A stretch of 64,000 nucleotides of DNA from Ulva prolifera (GCA_023078555.1 CM041200.1:1806001-1870000), one strand, 5' to 3'; counted from the stretch's first letter, positions 25,301 through 39,445 are shown. Made by a program: numbers and translations. Notes: generated from the letters alone by a model not told the origin.

Positions 25301-28300
25301 TGGCCAGGTCGTCCTCGAAAAGAACGAGGAAAGAAAGGGACAAGTTTGCCCTGAAACATAAAGGTCGTCATGTGCAACACAGCGTAGATGTTGTTACTCT
25401 TCTCAGCGATGAGCTTCGGAATGAGTGCGTCAGCTGCCTAGATACGACCATCTTGGCAATACCTCTTGGGACCACAATTAGCGAGTGTGCGTGTAGGTGT
25501 TTGGAGCAGCAAGTAACAGTTCAGAAGAAGAAGCTGAAGACTGGTGGAAGTACAACGAAAACGCTTGATGACACCCCATCTGTTCGGTCTAAGTCCGAGC
25601 AACGGAGGTTGAAACAACTTGAAAGGCAAAAACAAGCACAAGCCAAAGTCAACGGTTCGATCCTTGTGCAAATAGTTTTGTTGTTGCTGTTTTTCTAGTA
25701 GTTGTGTTGTTGTTGTTGATACAGCCATCGGTGATAAAGTGTCACGTGCAGCCAACATTTAGTCACGCCCCAACAAGAATTCCCAGGTGATTGACATGTT
25801 CACTGCAAGGATCATACATTGCAGATGCCGTCGCAACGTTGAACTCTTCCAAGCTGGACAATGCTTCTCTGGGCATCCTTTTGAAGACCTCCATGCGCGG
25901 AGGGACACTTACAGCCAGACAACGTTTGCATCGTGAAAAAATGTTGCACCAGGCTGGTGTTCAGGTACCAGCGAACTCTGATGTAACTCTGCGCACTCTT
26001 TCAGAGTCTCTATCATGTTCGGAGCGGCATCAATCGTCTGAGTACCTCAGTGAGACATCTCAAGAGTCAGACGACTCCAACTCAAGTGATGGCATACTTT
26101 TAGCACAGGTTCCCGCAGCTATGAAGGCTACAGATGGTGTGAAGACACATTTTCAGAAACGGGACTTGTCGCAAAGGGCACCGCCAACCATGGTTGCGTT
26201 TGGTAGAAAGGCTCATGATGCTGTGGATCGTGGCACAAAATCTGAGTTACAAAGTGAAAGAGAAGGCTCCCAGAAACGTGTGGCTACATCTGTGCAACCA
26301 TTGATAGATGCCAGCAAAATGGTCGCAGAGGATCTGAGGCACCAGATGATTGCGTCTGGAGAGATCCACGGTATTGCTGACCTTGCCTGCCGCTATTTAT
26401 TTGTTCTACATATTCTAAAAGCTGCACATGCAGCATACAATGGATACTGGTGGCGTGCATCATATCAGATCACAAGAGCGTGTCTATTGTTGTGCCGCAG
26501 AGCTTGCAATGATGTAATCTGCTGTTTCTGTGTCAGGCAGGTGCCACAGGCATTTATGTGTCATTGCATGTGATCATCATGCTGTGCGGTATGCAGTTGA
26601 GGATGCCGCAGACCCAGCACCTGGGCAGCCCAGGTCTGTACCATCGTTGGGACCTACGCGAAATCGAGTGATCATGCGTGCTCCCGCGATTGACGAGGCT
26701 CGATTGCAGCTTCCTGTTCTTGGAATGGAACAAGAGATCATGGCCACGGTTGATGAGCATGATATTCTCCTGCTATGTGGTGCAACGGGGTGTGGTAAAA
26801 CGACGCAGGTGCCTCAATTCTTAATAGAGGCAGGTTTCGGATCCTCTCAATTCCCAGATAGGTGCGGTGTGGTAGGTGTGACACAGCCACGCAGAGTGGC
26901 AGCCATTTCCACAGCTAGGCGGGTGGCGGAGGAGGTTGGTCAGGCAAAGTTGCCTTCTTCAGACAGCAGTGCCCTGGTAGGATATCAGGTGAGGCATGAT
27001 AAGGCCATCGGCTCGAATGCAATCCTGAAGTTCATGACTGATGGCATACTGATGCGGGAAGTGCAAGAGGACTTTCTGTTGACACGGTGTGGCACAGCTA
27101 CAGCACATCCTAAGCATCTTGGGATGCATGCATGAGATGGCCAGAGATTCGTCTTCTTCGGTGCCCGTGCAGGTACTCTGTGATCATCATTGACGAAGCT
27201 CATGAGAGATCAATAAACACAGATCTGCTGATCGGTATGCTCTCCAGGATTGTGCCACAGCGCAGGGCCATGCACCAGGCTGGCGCGGTCCATTCAGCAC
27301 CAAGCAATTCAAGGGAGCAGCCTGAAGCACGGCTTGTTCAGCCTTTGAAGCTCATTATCATGAGTGCGACATTGCGAATCGATGATTTTTTGAAAAATGA
27401 GCGCTTGTTCCCACGACACCTGTACCCAGTCGGGCCACCGCCTCTCATCAGTGTGCCTGCGAGGCAGTTCCCTGTCACCGTGCATTTCAGCAGAAAGACT
27501 GAATTGGAAGACTACATAGGCGCTGCATACCGAAAAGTTTCGCGCATTCATCGGGAGCTTCCCCCTGGTGGTATATTGGTATTTGTGACAGGCCAGCGAG
27601 AGGTGCAGCAGCTGTGCAAGCGACTGCAAGCTGCGTTTTCGAAATGCTCTCCCAGTGCACTCGTGCTTGAAAACGACTTGGCGCCTGCTCCCGCTGCATC
27701 AGAGACTGCAGATCAAGAGACGACCATTTTTGAAGTGGACGGTGCTGATCGAGCTGAAGCAGAGGTGGATGTCACTGAAGGTGGCACCTGATTCCTGAAT
27801 TTCGCCAGTAAATGTTTGACATCACGTACACTTGTGTATGTCTGCTTGCCAACTGTAGTATGTCTGTGTAATGTGCAGGCCACAGGCATGGCGCTGTGGA
27901 CCGTGACTTGATGATGCTGGGTCAAATAGATGACTTTGACCTGACCGATACTGAAGAGGATGAGGATGGGACTTTGCAGCTGGGAAGTAGCAGAATGTCG
28001 CCGGAGGACATCACTGCTGCGGAGGAGCTTTTTGAGTGCAAGTTTGGATTGAATTCTACCACAATTGCAGATGCTGGCAGTGATGAAGAACAGCAGCATG
28101 ATGCAATTGGGGCTCGTGCACCTTGTATGGGTGGAGGATGTCGGCATGCACCTGCACATGTTTTACCACTCTATGCAATGCTCCTGCCACAAGAGCAGCG
28201 CAAGGTGTTTGAAAAAGCCCCTGGTGGACACAGGCTGATTGTAGTTGCTACAAACGTTGCAGAGACGTCGTTGACTATTCCCGGCGTCAGGTATGACCAA

Positions 28301-30619
28301 ATGAACTCCTAGCAGTTGCAATTTTGCTACTGTCTGATATCCGCTAATTGCAGTTGCACTATTGACACTAGAAGCTTGAATCTCACTGTTGCTGCAGGTA
28401 TGTGGTAGATACTGGCCGCGCTAAAGCCAAGATATTTGACGAATCATCAGGAGTGAATCGATATGAAGTTCGATGGATCAGTCAGGCGTCTGCTGATCAG
28501 CGTGCAGGCCGAGCTGGACGCACTGGTCCGGGGCACTGCTACCGCCTTTTTTCGTCAGCTGTGTTCAATGACACATTCCCAACATTCTCTGCCCCAGAAA
28601 TCCAGAACATGCCATTGGAGGGTGTTGTGCTGTCAATGCATGCAATGGGGCTGCCTAAGGTGTGCATACAGCACAACATAGCAGCCATGCGATGGCCTCA
28701 AATATCCCCATGTCACAACGCTTTGCAGGCCATGTTTAGCTGGTGATATAATCAAGAAGTTTTTGCAGATAATCAACTTCCCATTCCCATCTCCACCGAG
28801 TGTGGATGCTCTGCGCACTGCAGAACAGTGCTTGCTCAGCATCTCGGCACTCCAGCTTAAGCGGTCCACAACAGCATTCAAGTCAGCAACAGGATCAGAC
28901 TTAGAGTTAACCACACTTGGAAAGGCTATGGCTGCATTCCCGCTCTCTCCCAGACATTCACGTATGATTCTTGCTGCAGTGGAGCTAGTGTCTGAGGGGG
29001 CAAACCAATCTGTTGCCATCGTACATCATGCACTTGGGTTGGCAGCTGCGCTGTCGTCTGAGTCACCATTCCTGGAGGCTGACACCGTTGCCACAGCAGG
29101 GATGGCACATACTGGCAATAGCTCGTCTGATGAGGTTTTCAGCCCCCACCATAATCATCGATCTGTTGTTGGAGCACCACTGTGTGACATGGTCTACTCT
29201 TGGTGTCAGTGCAGGAAAGAGCCACCCGCATAAGAAATCGTGTCTACTCTACCCACCAGAGACTCAGAGACTCTGAAAGCGATGCAATCAGTGCCCTGAA
29301 TGCCTTGCTGGCTTTTGAGGCTGAGCCAGAAGATCAGGCTGATCTGTTTTGTAAAAGCAACTTTCTGCACGCGACACACCTGCGTGAGATGTCGGCTCTC
29401 CGTGCACAACTGGTGAAAATTGTCCAAATGCCATCATGTGGACGTCATTTGCGGGCAGGATACAAGGCAGTCATTGAAGATACTGTCAAGTTGCCAGAGG
29501 GTCAACGCGGTCTACTCAGGCCTCCCTCTAAAGCGGCTCGCAAAGCTCTGAGTCGATGTATTGCGTCTGGATGGGCTGATCAGATCGCAAAACGTGTGCG
29601 CAGCACAGGACAGATGGATGCTCTTGCTGCTCGGGTGAGTGCAAGCAAGCAATGGCTCTGCAATGCATACAGCGCAATGGCGTGTAGTGCCTCACAGCGC
29701 ACTGTTTACATACTTGATGACTAAATGATGTGCAGGGTAAGACATGTCGGGCGGTTCGGTATCTGAGTTGCTCTCATGATGCAGACTTGTTTTTGCACCC
29801 AAAGTCATTTCTGCACAAGCTTGCCCCAGAGTACGTGGTATACGTTGGGCAGACCCGCACCAACAAACGGACATACATGCACACGCTGACATGTGTGGAT
29901 CCTGAATGGCTGGTAAAGACGGGACACGCGATGTGTAGTATCTCAGAGCCTGCACCAGAAGTGTCGCCAGCATATGACCAAGCAACTGACAGGGTGCTGG
30001 CCTGGTGCCATGTGAGCTATGGCTTGCATTCATGGCCATTGCCTATGCATGCAGGTACAGATTTCACTTGCAGGTCCTGAACATGCTTACATGCCTTGTT
30101 TCATGCGGACAACCACCTTGCTGGTCCTCCACTGTATTTATGCCTGTAGTGACTCACCCCGACCCAGCCGAGAGATGTACACATTTTGCTTCAGCCTTGC
30201 TATCTGGCAATGTTGTGCAAGAGCTCAGAGATCTACAGCAGCTCCTTAATGTGAAGGCAGCACACGTGGCAACTACCAAAGGACGGACGTTGCGACGTGT
30301 TTTGGAATTTATCGCTGTTTTGAAAGGCAGCAACATCGATAATCTTGAAAAATTATTGTCCCGGTGGCAGGCGGATGGTGTGCGCATCCTTATAGGCTTT
30401 GCTGCACAGAACATCCACATGTGCGAGCCTAATCGTTGGAATCTTGCCAAATCAGAAGGTTGAAATGGTAGTATGTCGTATGCAGGAAACTTTCTGAAGC
30501 CACAGTTGATAGCGCTGATGCAAAAAGGCACGGCGCCAGTTTTGGAAGCCATGTGGCCACGCCTAATGCAGCGCCAACTTTTCCGCGGTTGTTCAAGTCT
30601 GTCGGAGTTCAAGACTTAG
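25301..30619 (+). CDS. DHX37/Dhr1 (Ecm16)-type DEAH-box RNA helicase
   Basis: An ATP-dependent RNA helicase of the DHX37/Dhr1 family, which in yeast and animals releases U3 snoRNA from pre-18S rRNA during small-subunit assembly in the nucleolus. A basic N-terminus ([15 protein letters not shown]) is followed by a linker exon (25803-26390). The helicase core has [12 protein letters not shown] (Walker A), VTQPRRVAA (Ia), [33 protein letters not shown] (DEAH), SATLRIDDF (III), [13 protein letters not shown], an acidic insert (27900-28090), [12 protein letters not shown] (V) and [14 protein letters not shown] (VI). Ratchet and OB-fold regions follow ([39 protein letters not shown]). The final exon, ending at TAG 30617-30619, reads [14 protein letters not shown]. 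About ten introns are present. All core motifs are intact, so it should be active. Confidence 0.92.
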
Positions 30620-31452
30620 GACTAGCGTCGCCTGACCATTGTGCAATGAGCACACACCAAGTGATGTGCCGAAGCGAATTGTGCCAACCATGCAGCTATG
30701 CAGAATTGTGCCAAGCAGTGGGCATTATAAGATACCATGGACATATGCAATTTCACCAGGATACCGATATTTTTCAATTGACTATTGTCAGCTCGTGTAA
30801 TTAAACTCGGCTATGCTGTCCGGTCGAAAATCTTGGTGCTTCTGTCAACGTCGACTCATGTATCCACCAGGCGCACAGTTTCAAATGTGATGTGTTCGTA
30901 GTAAACAGTCTATACACACCGGCGGATATGCTCAGGAAGTATGCTGACATCTAAATAGAGTAGACGTCTAAATAATAGTCTCGAGGGAGTTCCGTGCGGG
31001 CGTGTTCGATCCTGCGACCCGGAGTCGAAACCGAGTTCGACTCGCGCACGGCAAGTCATGCATGACTTGAGGGCCCAACACTGCACAAGCAATATAAAAC
31101 TGGGATTTAATTTTCATAAAATCATATATAGTCTTGTCAAAGCTGAGTCTGCGTATTGTTTCGCAACTGACGCTAGAGACCACGGACCATAGTAATTGCA
31201 CGCGAATATTAAATTTTCAAACTGTGGCAAGCGGTGGGAGAAATCGAAGCATCGCGACTGCCTGCAGCCCATATCGTCATAATTCGCTTGAGGTAATGTA
31301 GTGATGAAAAGTGTAGTGCAAGTTTTCAATCTTATATCGTGCATGTGCTGAGTGTTCGAGCGGAGTGACTGGGCTTCGACCACTGCTTCAGCTGCGGCAC
31401 GGGTTTACTGGAGCGGCAATCGGCTTTACTTTCATTCTCAAACGAATTCTAA
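30620..31452. other. Intergenic region, no gene recognised
   Basis: 3' flank of the helicase gene and 5' flank of the SR gene. It is AT-rich near 31100-31220. A GC-rich hairpin-prone segment lies at 30984-31046 (CCGTGCG pairing with CGCACGG). Confidence 0.45.
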
Positions 31453-31619
31453 CATGTCCGTGGAGGAAAGAATCGATGCTCAAGTGATTCACAAGGCACG
31501 CACCTCTCTCGTGTTCCTCCGAACGCGAAGATCCTCCGAACTGTGTCTGACAGCTGCACCTTCAACATTTGTTCATCACATGCTCGGGCTTCACTATTTT
31601 GATATATAAGCTCATTCAG

Positions 31620-33376
31620 GTGTACATGGGGAATCTGGCTCCGGATGTCAGTGCTGATGTCGTCGAAGACGTTATGGCCAAATTCAAGAGCCTGGATCGA
31701 GTCATCATGAAACAAGGTTTGCCCCCCTTTCCTGAATTCCCAGAAACGCAATATATCTGTTGTCGGCAAGTTCGAGTTATGTTGCCTCTGAGGGACGTGA
31801 CATCGTATGCGATTTTAGTGTGGCCTTAGTTCACTTGTCACATGGAAACATGTGCAGTGCCCATTGTCACCCCGACCACTGGACAACGATAGAGAAACTC
31901 CACATAATTCAATCATTCCTCAATCTTACCATCTGGTCCTCGCATGCTCCCTGAATGTCCAGTCCCCGGAGGAACATTTTGTCAGTGGCTCGTTGTGTGA
32001 CTGCGAAAGACAAGCACCCCGTGATGTCCAATTCTCCAAACAGATAATTCCAAGAATGCCTGCAGATGCTTTAGCAGATCTCGCAATGGTTTACGATTTT
32101 GGGATGTCAACCTGTCGTGCCGTATTGCTCCAGTAGCATGACTAGGATGATGCAATGACATCTGGTCTACTTCTCCCTTTCCGACTTTGGCTCTGTCTGT
32201 CACACGCATGGAATGTCAAAATATCCACCTCTGTCAAGTTGTGATCTCTGATGCCTCAGAGCTGACATCGAACGCCAAGAGGGGCCCGTTGTACCCACGT
32301 GACAACCGACTCCATCACATCAATGACACACAAGGATCTACATCAGTGCACAGAATGGAACGGGTGAATCGATGGCTGAAAACATAGAAGCAATTCAATC
32401 TTGCAGGATTTTGTTTTTGTTACTTCAAGAGCCGAGACGAAGCAACTACATGTATTGAAGACTTCGATGATCAGGAATGCCAAGAACTCACGGATCAACG
32501 GCTTCGAGTTGAATTTGCAAGGGTATTGCTCCACATCTCACGAAAACCTGGAACTGAACCCACTCGCTAATCTGGTTAAGGAAGTTAAATTCTGCTGCAG
32601 GGTCGAGAACGGGGTCGTTTTAGGCCAACTGAAGAGGCAAGAGAGAATGCTGCACCCAATAAAAACCTCTTCGTTGTGAATTACGACCCAGAAGCAACAT
32701 CAAGCGAAGATTTAGAAGCATACTTTTCGAAATGGGGGAGCGTTGAAAAGATTCAGATGAAGGACAAGTATTCTTTCATAGAGGTGCGCCGTTCTGAAAA
32801 TTTGTGGTGACGTAAGGCAAGCGGTCCAGGTAAGGCCGGCCCATCTGATCCAGGGAATTTGTGTTCTGATCTGGTTGGTGGGAGGTAACCAGACACTTGT
32901 TGCAGTTTCGAGAGCTTGATGAAGCAAAGGTTGCGCTTACTGAAAGCCAGTCTACCCAGTTCCGAGGCCGAATCCTTACAGTCGAGTATGTTGCATCTGG
33001 AGATCACAAGCCAGTCCCAGCGCGATACCCACGTGATCCATACCCACCTCGGTCTGAACGGCCGCGGCCACCTCAGCCCCGACAGTACAGCCGTGAGCGG
33101 TCGTACTCCCGTCCAGAGTACTACTACCGCTATGAGCCATACGACCGGTATGAACCATACGAGCGCTATGCTGAATACTATGACTACGAAGCCTACACCA
33201 GATATGACCCAAGAGAAAGATATCCGCCTTACGGAGCGGCACCGCCTGCGTACATTGCCAGAGGACCACCATCTTACTACCGTTCATCCCGCTACCCGCC
33301 AACCTCTCCCAGGCACTGCTCTCGATCGCCTCCTCGTTCGAGAACAGATCGAAGAGGGTCCCCATACAGCAGATGA
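31620..33376 (+). CDS. SR splicing factor, plant RS subfamily (two RRMs)
   Basis: Exons 31620-31716, 32407-32522, 32601-32783 and 32906-33376 join in frame. RRM1: VYMGNLAPDVSADVVEDVM (RNP2) and GFCFCYFKSRDEA (RNP1). A short RGRERGRFRP linker follows, then RRM2: KNLFVVNYDPEATSSEDLE and KYSFIEFRELDEAKVAL. Two RRMs with a Gly/Arg hinge and no SWQDLKD motif match the plant-specific RS group (RS31/RS40), nuclear regulators of splice-site choice. The C-terminus is Tyr/Arg/Pro-rich (repeats of RYEPYDRYEPYERY type), with only a short Ser-Arg cluster at the end (SRSPPRSRTDRRGSPYSR). The start codon is not in exon 31620; a 5' exon near 31453 (MSVEERID) is a candidate but was not confirmed. Confidence 0.88.
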
Positions 33377-34424
33377 TATGTCTAGATATATCACATGATA
33401 AAAAAGGTCAGAAGAAAGGTAGAATGCACGATCGTAGGAGCTGTGTTATATAGTGACTGGTGATTTGTTACTGTGGTGTAATGAACAGCTGTCAGGACTC
33501 GTGCATTCGCAAGTACTCCTCATGCATGTCATTACCTTGGCCATCCACTTTGTCACAACTGTCGTTACTTATTTGAAAAAACATCGTACTGTATTGGAAT
33601 CCCGACCCTACATTATCCAGTTGGAGCAGAGTACTCTGTATCCGAACTATCATTTGGCTGTTTGTCCTGAATTGACTGTGCAGAAGCAGCTTCCTGTTAT
33701 GGAACAGGGGAATTTTTTTAACCTGAAAACGTACTGGATTCCATGTGTGCCCAAGCGTGTTTCTGTGCATGTTCCTATCCTTGACTATGGCGATGCATGT
33801 TCGCTGTGCAAACCGTACTTTCTCACACCCCACAGCATGCGCTGTTTGGTTCTGTTTCGAGTACTTCATCCTGCTGGACTTCCGATCCAGTTGCACATGG
33901 GCCACCACCACATATTGACTAATGCTACTTCTGAAGGGTACACCTGCATGCGATCAGGCGAGGACAACAGAGTGCCACAACTTTCGTTGACCCTAAGGAG
34001 CTTGTGATCACCATAACTTTCTGTTGCTGATGACGCCTCCGTGTTCTGACGTGATAATCAACCAAGGCCAAACAGTCTAGGATTGTGGAGAATATCATCA
34101 GATGGTACAGAGACTTTGCCAACCAAAGCTGAGCAGCACATAATCCAAAGCTGGAAATACATCGGTGGCCCTGCCACTTCGCCCAGAACGCTTGCGATTC
34201 CAAACTAACTGGGACAGGGCCTTATTCGTCAAGTTTGTAGAAGCACTGCACCACCGCATTTGTGATGCTGTACCTATAAGGATCCAGGTGATGGACGCCA
34301 CGATGAAGTTTTTTATGAAACACTTGGCTCCCCACAGACAGAATCTCTAGTACTACTGGCGGCCAACAAGACGCCCTTGCCTTCCCAAAAGCATGCGCCA
34401 TAGCCTTCAAACATAGGAGGAATG
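33377..34424. other. Convergent 3' flanks of SR and kinesin genes
   Basis: The two genes point towards each other. A 184-codon open frame at 33453-34007 shows no domain and is probably chance or 3' UTR. No other gene is seen. Confidence 0.45.
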
Positions 34425-37400
34425 CTAAGTCCTGGCACCTTTCCGGGCTGAGGAGGGGCGTTGCCTTCCAGATGGCGTCCGCTTAGGTTGCGATCCCTTC
34501 ACATCTTGATGCATCGATTGCCCGAGATTCACACACGAGGTTGACGCGCCTGGCGGCACGAAAACCATTGATCCCTCTGCAAACGCAAAATTAAGTGCTT
34601 GCTGGACATCTGAGGATCCACCGTGCGGATCATAATCAAAAGTTGTCCGCTCTGGCAAGTCCAGATCCAGACACAGGATGTTTTCTGATCGGAAGCGGGG
34701 ATTGAGGTCCCCAATAGCATTTGCGGTCTTAGTGAAATCAGACGTGGGACGTCGAAGGCCAGATGCAGAGATTGGCCTTTTGGAAACTTGCACAGACTTC
34801 TTTCGAGCATCACAATCTCTGTGAAGGACCCATTGCTCACGATCCTCATTCCACTTCGCATGATTTGTAACTTTTTGGACCTCTTCCATCGGGACAAACA
34901 TGTCAATTACCAGCTCCTTCAATCTCATTTGTTGATGCAATATTCTCATCTGCTGCATGTACTGCTCTTTCTCCTCCTCCCATTCTGCATAGACCTCTTC
35001 GACCTCCCGATGAACCTCCTGCAAGATTGGTCTCCGAAGTATTTACTTGTGCTCGAATGAAGAATGTGTTTGGATCGAGACATCTATGTGTGCGTATTTC
35101 AGCCATCTCCAAATGGTCACGTGTGCATGCAGATAACACTGATGTGCAACAGAGTAGGCATGCCACGATTGATCCCAGGCACCAGACCAGTCAACAGCAA
35201 GCAACACGCCAGGCCATGTTATTTGCAATTAGGCAAACATGGATCAATTGCCAGGCCGCAGTGAGCTCAAGCTGCGAATTGCCATGGCACGGAGTGTGAT
35301 GTACAACCTGCTACGGTTGTCGCTGAAGCAGCCCGTCATATGTCAGTGCACTCGGTATGCGATAATGTAGAGTTTCACCTCGTGCTTGTTCAGAAGCTTC
35401 TTCAATTTTTTCTTTGTGTCTTTGACCTCTTGATCCAATGTTGCATACTGTTTTTCTTTCATAAGAGCAGCTTCCTCTCTCTCCACAAGTTTCCTCTCCA
35501 TGTCCGCTTCCTCAGCTCTCCTGGAGTAGGTTCATCTGTGAGTTGCTCTTCCAACAGCCTTTCACCAAAAAGAGATGATATGAATCAGTTTGTGCTTCAT
35601 TTCGATGAAGCACACACCTGCTTTCCAATTCTACCCTCTTTTGTTGGAGGAATGCCTCGCGGGTGGCTGCTTTCTCCGCCATGGATTCACCATCGCTTTG
35701 ATCTGCTTGGAGAACTTTGCTTTCGTATAATTTCAACTTTTTCTCCATCTCATGTCGCTCTCTCTTCAGCCGTGCAGCCTCAGCTTGTTTTGATTCGAGA
35801 TCTCCTGAAGACACATCTCACTCCATGCATTTTGCAGACTCGATATAATGGCAGGGACTAAGGCTCGGCCTACCTGCGTGCATAGCTGCTTCACGCTGTA
35901 TCCTTTCTGCCTCGACTGCAGCAGCCCTAGCCTCCTCCTCAAGCTGTCTCTTCTTGTTTTCAGCCTGCTGCTTGGCTTCTTCCTCAATCTGTGACGCAGG
36001 TGATTCCTTCAGATTTTGTATATGTGAATGTCAACCAAAAGTGATGTTTGGAAGGCATCGTAGACAAGTGACAAATGTTTGACCCCGAAGACCCCAATTT
36101 GAAGTCTGGGAGCATGCACCATTCAAATTTGCACACCTGAGCAATTTGAGTATGAGAGAGCTGGATAGTCCCCGTCAGGCTGAGGCAGCTTTTGAGTTGG
36201 TCTTCGATCTCCTGCCTCATGCGGTTCATTTCATCTTGCGTCAACGTTGCCATTGCAGGTCCAGCGCATGGTTCTCGTTGCGCCAAAGCGTTCTTCAGAC
36301 GAACTATCTCTTGCTGGTATTCACGCAACATCGCATCTTTGGGATCTTCATTGATTTTGGGTTTGTTCTTGATGTTCTTCGCCCTATTTGCATACCTTAA
36401 TGTTGACAGAGTCTCGTCATAATTCCAGTCAGCAGGCCCAACATTGGCAACCATGACAGTTTTGGTATTTCCCCCAAGTGAGTCTTGCAGCAAACGTGTC
36501 AGCTTGGAGTCTCGATAAGGGATGTGACCTGCTTGTAGACACCATCAACATGTGAGATTCCAGATCACTATCATACTTCCCAGGCAGCATCGTCGCCACA
36601 CCGGAAGTGCCATCTACTAAGGCAGAGATGACGTTGCCCAGCGCTGACAGTGAGAAGTTGATATTTTTCGCTTCAATTAGGCGACTTCCAGTAGCCCCAG
36701 TCTTTGATTGCCTTTCTGAGCCAGCCAGGTCTACAAGGTTCAGCTTTCCCACACGCACATGATCATGTGTGAGCGTGCCTCCTGTACACTCCACGGTGAT
36801 GGTAAAAATAGAGTGTGACCTTGATGAATCTTGGTTCATCAGGGTGGCGCCCGTGGATCGGCATGCATTGCCTTTCTGCAAAGAAATTCATGATGCCTCA
36901 AGGTTCTCTTACGAACAATCTGAGAGTGGACATAATCAGCCATAGGAAAGCGGAGGGGCCTAAAGCATCACCTGCAATAGGGCCAACATTGCGGGCACAC
37001 TCTCGACCACCTCTGAGCGCAGGCCAGCAACAAAAACACCACGATCCTTGCTCTCCCGCAAATCCAAGCCTTTTCCTGACTCATGCTTGTCCGCGCCGGG
37101 CGCTAACAAGTCTCGAATGGTTTCATTGTATATCTCCAGGAATGACGCTCGCACTAGGTATGTCGCCTCACCTGAGTCTTTGATTGAGGAGAAAATATAG
37201 TCAAATGATCGAGGGATTATACCTCTTTCTTCTGAAGACGTTTGTCCTTCCATGGTGTGTGTCTGTAGTAGATGTCTCACTGTGTAAGCTCTGATGCAGC
37301 TGCTTTGTGTCGATTGGCACCTTCGTGACACACCTTCCCTGTGCCCGTTTGCCCGTAGGCAAAGATGGTGCCATTGTAGCCATTCATCGTGCTGTCAATG

Positions 37401-37633
37401 ATCGGCTGCGCTACTGTCGCGAACACTTGTTCCTGAGTTGAAGACACGTCAAACACCGCGTCGAAAGTGAATTGCTTCACCTCTTCAGCGGCGACAGCCC
37501 GCTGATTCTTTAGCATGATCTGCCCTTTGTCGCATTCCATGGCGACAATTGCTGCCCTGTTGTCATCCCTTTCTTTCGAGTTCAGAGGCCGGCAGCGGAC
37601 CATGACTTGGACGCATTCAGTAGTGCCAGCCAT
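34425..37633 (-). CDS. Kinesin-II heavy chain, FLA10/KIF3A-like
   Basis: Plus-end microtubule motor of the kinesin-2 family, which drives anterograde intraflagellar transport. Exon 1 (37633-37334) starts [18 protein letters not shown] and ends at the P-loop AYGQTGTGK. The next exon has THTMEGQ and [12 protein letters not shown]. Switch [14 protein letters not shown] and switch [17 protein letters not shown] follow, then the end of the motor, [46 protein letters not shown], which is diagnostic for kinesin-2. Glu/Gln/Lys-rich coiled coil (about 36300-34930) follows. The globular tail contains [10 protein letters not shown] and a region similar to algal FLA10 (NPRFRSENI...[10 protein letters not shown]), then a basic end. 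The switch II exon reads [21 protein letters not shown], where the family usually has LKE(G/A).KIN.SL. About nine introns. It indicates a species that builds flagella. Confidence 0.92.
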
Positions 37634-39396
37634 CGTTCTCTGAACAGCTGGATAGTATTGGTCAAGGTGTCAGAGTGCAGCGGCGGCGGGTTGAGGAGCC
37701 CTTATCGCAGAAGGCACCGAATAACGTACGCAAGTCAATCTGTCTTCATAGCTCACAGCCCATTGTATCAGCCTACAGCGGCGAAACTGTGTCGCTATGG
37801 CTGATTGAACTTGAGCAGTCCGGGACACCTGAAAGCTGCAGTGGTATACGCACAGGATTGTGAACAAATTTGTCGTTTACTGCATGTCATGCATGGCCTC
37901 TCCACCTCTCCAAGGAGGACGATGTTCCACCTGCCACACAAGATACACGTTCGCCACGCCACGTCACGTCTGTCAGGAAGTCCACATAGATTACACACCA
38001 GATACACATTACCCTGCCCCCAGCCCAACTCCCTCCCTCCATCAACGAAGAATCGCGCATGCGTGTGTGTACACATGGCGCAGTGCGCGGCGGCTGTGAA
38101 GCTTTGGTACGTGGCATACTGGGCCAAGTATGCCGCGCAGCTGGGAAGGAGCGATGCAGCAACTGCCGCGCAGCAGATGAGCTGCCGGCCTTTACATTCG
38201 GGCGGCAGCGCCGTTGTAGTGTTCCCCTCTGCTGCTGCGTAAAGCACGCTGTGCGGGGCGGTGCTCCCTGTTGATCCCTCATCATTTGCGGCCTTTTCGG
38301 TGTGCACAGATTAAACGAAAGTGCTCGATCAGATGGATAATGCATCGTAACATTGTGAACTGTCGTGGCATGCCACAGCGAGGGCAGACAGTGAGCGCAT
38401 GCATATCAGGCGTCGCGCGCATTATTTGATCGGGCTCGAGACACCTGTCTGTTACCCTGCTCCTTCAATGAAAACCGTCCATCATAAGAAAACCATCCAA
38501 TGGCAAGTGTGCCTCTCAGCATGGAGTATACTCCGTATTTCAAGCCATGCTGTTCGCGCAAGTGCAGGGCATGCTGGAATGGTGCTCGCAGGCTCGAACG
38601 GTGCTCCAGACCAGGTACCGCTATACGATGTATGTACACCTGTAAGGAAATCACGGCACATTCCATTTCTTCCTCCTATGATTATCACAGCAGAGCTGAG
38701 AACGACTGCAGCCTGTTCCCGCACAGGCTTGCATCTCCGCAGTAGCATCGCACCGCAAATTGCATTGATGGAGCGATCACCAGGTCTGAACACATCTTTA
38801 AGTGGATAGTGTGCAGTCTGCGGCTGCAGTCAGAGTATATATGATACCGCGTGCGCGAGCGTGCTGCCTCGACCAGACTTGTGTCAGACCGACATCGATG
38901 TCCTGGGGTACAGTCTCCCGTGCAGGCCACCCGCCAGCTACAGATTTAAATATGCCAAGTTACTCGAAAAATACTCCAATCAGTGTTGGTGATTCATGAT
39001 GTCAATGGCGGTTCGTTCACGGTGGAGAGAGCGATGTGTATGCGCAGCGAACTGCAGCTACTCTGCGGCCACGACTGGGCCTATCCACGAACGCATTCGT
39101 GCGGCTTTTGGCATTCGATGTGTGGCGTGTGTGCAGACTGATTCGTTCCAGGAGTACCTTTGTAGCTGTGCTGCTCCTTGTAACTGGGATTACCGCCACT
39201 CGCAATGAACTTATCTACTGCATATGAGATCGTACACGTGGTACATGTAGCAGACGTTATTTGATCGGACTTGCAAGAAGCAGAAAGGACATGTTGCTGG
39301 GCTGGCTCCGAGTGGCCCCCTGTAGCCACTGTGAAAGTTTATTTGATTGGACTTTTAGCTGTCAGACATTACCCTAAATAGTGTGACGGTGGTAAC
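37634..39396. other. Intergenic region upstream of kinesin gene
   Basis: Holds the promoter side of the kinesin gene and, further right, the flank of the LINE fragment. Open frames on both strands are short or show no domain. Confidence 0.45.
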
Positions 39397-39445
39397 TTGT
39401 GGACCTTCCTCAAACGCTTCGGTCAATTCATCGCCTTGCAGAGGT

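Noticed and set aside
30984..31046. tRNA-like segment with a 7-bp terminal stem (CCGTGCG/CGCACGG) and two TTCGA motifs.
   Set aside because: Total length is about 60 nt, the T-arm spacing is wrong and no D-arm or anticodon arm fits, so it is only a hairpin-prone stretch.
33453..34007. 184-codon open frame downstream of the SR gene.
   Set aside because: No domain, lies in the convergent 3' flank, and the minus strand also has a long overlapping frame; more likely 3' UTR.
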